DNA of 64,000 nucleotides, from positions 1,061,283 to 1,125,282 of the forward strand of contig NC_079205.1 of assembly GCF_026745355.1 (NCBI RefSeq), in the 5' to 3' direction. The translations under genes and the position numbers were made by a program. The notes beneath the pieces were generated by a model, which did no database searches, was not told where the DNA came from, and saw nothing but the letters and a program-made list of their open reading frames with translations. Position 1 is the first letter of the stretch, and the number at the start of each line of letters is the position of its first letter. This DNA comes from Beta vulgaris subsp. vulgaris. Its lineage: Eukaryota; Streptophyta; Magnoliopsida; Caryophyllales; Amaranthaceae. Of the stretch, positions 62,452-64,000 are shown piece after piece.

Positions 62452-63793
62452 TCAATAGAAGGAAATGGTGTAAACAATCTTCCGCCTCTGATGTCTCTCA
62501 AAGGCAGCAATGATCTCATCTATGTTATCCTCCCAGGATTCAGTTGCATCAATCTGCATCAAATATTGCATACTGATAAGAAGCAGAGAATGGATATTTC
62601 ACATAGGCTGTATTTGGTTCAAAAGAAAGCATTTAAACTGAATTATTTCAATGGGAAGTTGAATTCGGTGAAAAAAGAATTCGGGCTTCAGAGTTCATTT
62701 CCCTTTGGTTGGTTTCTTGATAGAAAGAGAGAAAAGGAATAAGAGAAACGAAGGGGAGGCGAGGGGAATGTAGGGCCTGAGGAGAGGAGGAGCAAGGTGA
62801 GTGGAATAGGGAAGCAAATATGGCATGTATCTCCTTGCGTTAGAAACATAATATCCCACCGTCTGGAAAACCATTTTCAGCCGAAGAAAATTGTTTTGGA
62901 CATTAACAATCTAGACAAAGAAATGGGAAAATGAAATTTTCTTGAAAAATTATTTACATCCCAACTAAACAGTCATATTTTTTAATAAAAGAATCTTTTA
63001 GGAGTATTCTTGTTTTTGGGCACTCTATAGTGTTCTATTGCATTTGAAAGTTTTCCTCCTCCCTTGAAGTTTCAGAAATGGTCTAAGTTGATCTTAAATT
63101 CAAGTTCAAAATACTACTACAAAAAGAAAGCAGATATTATAGCGGATAGCCCAAAGTAGAAACTAAAAGCAATACATTTAAAGTTGAATAATCGGCACAA
63201 CTAACAAAAAACCGATCTTAATTATGCAACCCAACTCCCACCTTCCTCTCTCCCCAAAAAATTAGGAACAATTGACATGAACAATAACAGATTTGGGGTA
63301 TAAAGCAAAAATAATACCAAGACAAACTTTTTCTCACGACTCCATCACTTAAAACCCTATAATTACATCTTTCTTCCCTACCTTCCATCCTCTCCATCAT
63401 CATACATATCACATATAAAAAATTCGGCTTTTCTTACGATTATATATAGTACATATTCAGCAAAAAAAAAGTGTCTATTATTAGTTCACTTATGACAGCA
63501 CAGACATAGAAAAGTTGAGCTTCTTATGAGAGTTCATCAAACTGGAATTATTCTCATGGCCCAAACTTGGAATATTCCTCGTTAAATTTTCAAAAAAAAG
63601 TATATAAAATGAATTGTTTCTATGGTGAGTGGAGAGATTAATTACTAATGAAGGAGGAAAACAATAGTGCAGACCTCTTGGCATAAATCCATTGTAAGGC
63701 GAGCTCCAATAGCTGCCTCTTCATGATTGTCTTTCACCTCCAGATTGATGATGACAATAGGTTTCATAAGTACAGGCTCACGATTGTATAGAT
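62452..63793 (-). CDS. 3'-terminal two exons of an unidentified plant gene (partial)
   Basis: On the minus strand an exon at 63793-63675 encodes LYNREPVLMKPIVIINLEVK, DNHEEAAIGARLTMDLCQE. It begins in phase 1 after TGGGCAG and ends at CAAGAG|GTCTGC. The last exon, 62553-62452, follows TTGATGCAG and encodes IDATESWEDNIDEIIAAFER, HQRRKIVYTISFY and a stop. Both exon junctions agree in phase, and the coding sense is good over 72 residues. The chain looks like a soluble enzyme C-terminus (hydrophobic strand KPIVIINLEV, then an amphipathic helix and a basic end). I do not recognise the family. The rest of the gene lies beyond 64000. The donor GTCTGC is weak, which lowers confidence in that boundary. 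Confidence 0.55.
62554..63674 (-). other. last intron of the partial right-edge gene
   Basis: A 1.1-kb intron by the model above. At about 62,606-62,976 a possible element has ends GGCTGTATTTGGTTC and GTTGGGATG/AACTAAACAG, but the ends match poorly. Nothing else was seen. Confidence 0.4.
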
Positions 63794-64000
63794 CTGCCCA
63801 ACAACATGAGCTTCAGGAATACTTCTCAATTCTTATATCATCTGGAACTATAAATAATACATGAACTGACTGAAGTACAAATAACGCAAAGTACAGACAA
63901 GAACTTTAAACTTATATGTAGTGAATAAGTACTATCTCGAAGCAAAAGAAGCCAATGATATGTAATGGAAGAAACTATCAAGTGACTTGCTTCTATATAC

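Noticed and set aside
1..64000. CRISPR arrays, operons, plasmid or phage functions, biosynthetic gene cluster
   Set aside because: Gene structure is eukaryotic throughout, direct repeats are minisatellites without spacers, and neighbouring genes have unrelated roles.

Overview
This is a 64 kb piece of a flowering-plant nuclear genome, most likely a eudicot. The evidence is AT-rich DNA, genes with many short exons and canonical GT..AG introns, plant-specific gene families (two-pore K+ channels, DUF761, DUF7722, plant SPO11-1) and a typical plant mix of Copia, LINE, SINE, MULE, hAT, Tourist and Stowaway elements. The species cannot be fixed from this window. There is no prokaryotic, CRISPR or operon-like content.

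Layout from left to right: a broken Copia retrotransposon end (gag, primer-binding site, part of an LTR) at 1-1.3 kb. A small two-helix membrane protein gene (minus) at 4.3-4.6 kb. About 7 kb of intergenic DNA carrying Stowaway and MULE-type miniature elements. A six-exon PLP enzyme of the cysteine-synthase type (plus, 11.6-16.0 kb), convergent with a three-exon conserved plant protein of unknown function (minus, 16.9-19.3 kb). A tandem array of three KCO/TPK vacuolar K+ channel genes, all minus: a dead copy (22.2-23.6 kb), an intact 364-residue copy (25.8-27.1 kb) and an intact 348-residue copy (31.3-32.8 kb). Each has a separate non-coding leader exon upstream. Then degenerate GGGTC-type repeats and a truncated LINE (37.3-38.06 kb), followed by a complete 16-exon meiotic SPO11-1 gene (plus, 38.4-44.2 kb). 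A long gene-poor stretch (44.2-54.2 kb) holds at least two elements with clear target-site duplications. Then a DUF4408/DUF761 acidic protein gene (minus, 54.3-55.05 kb), a DUF7722 small protein gene (minus, 59.4-59.7 kb) and, at the right edge, the last two exons of an unidentified minus-strand gene (62.45-63.8 kb).

The genes do not form a pathway: this is ordinary plant chromosome organisation. The most informative signals are the TPK array caught in birth-and-death evolution with a shared leader-exon architecture, the atypical substrate loop of the cysteine-synthase-like enzyme, a six-copy 30-bp repeat packed against one of its splice acceptors, a 17-nt microexon in SPO11-1, and transposons whose exact duplications (17, 9, 9 and 8 bp) define their ends. 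I found no convincing novel system.

All exon models were built by eye from splice signals, reading phase and remembered family motifs. No alignment or database search was run.
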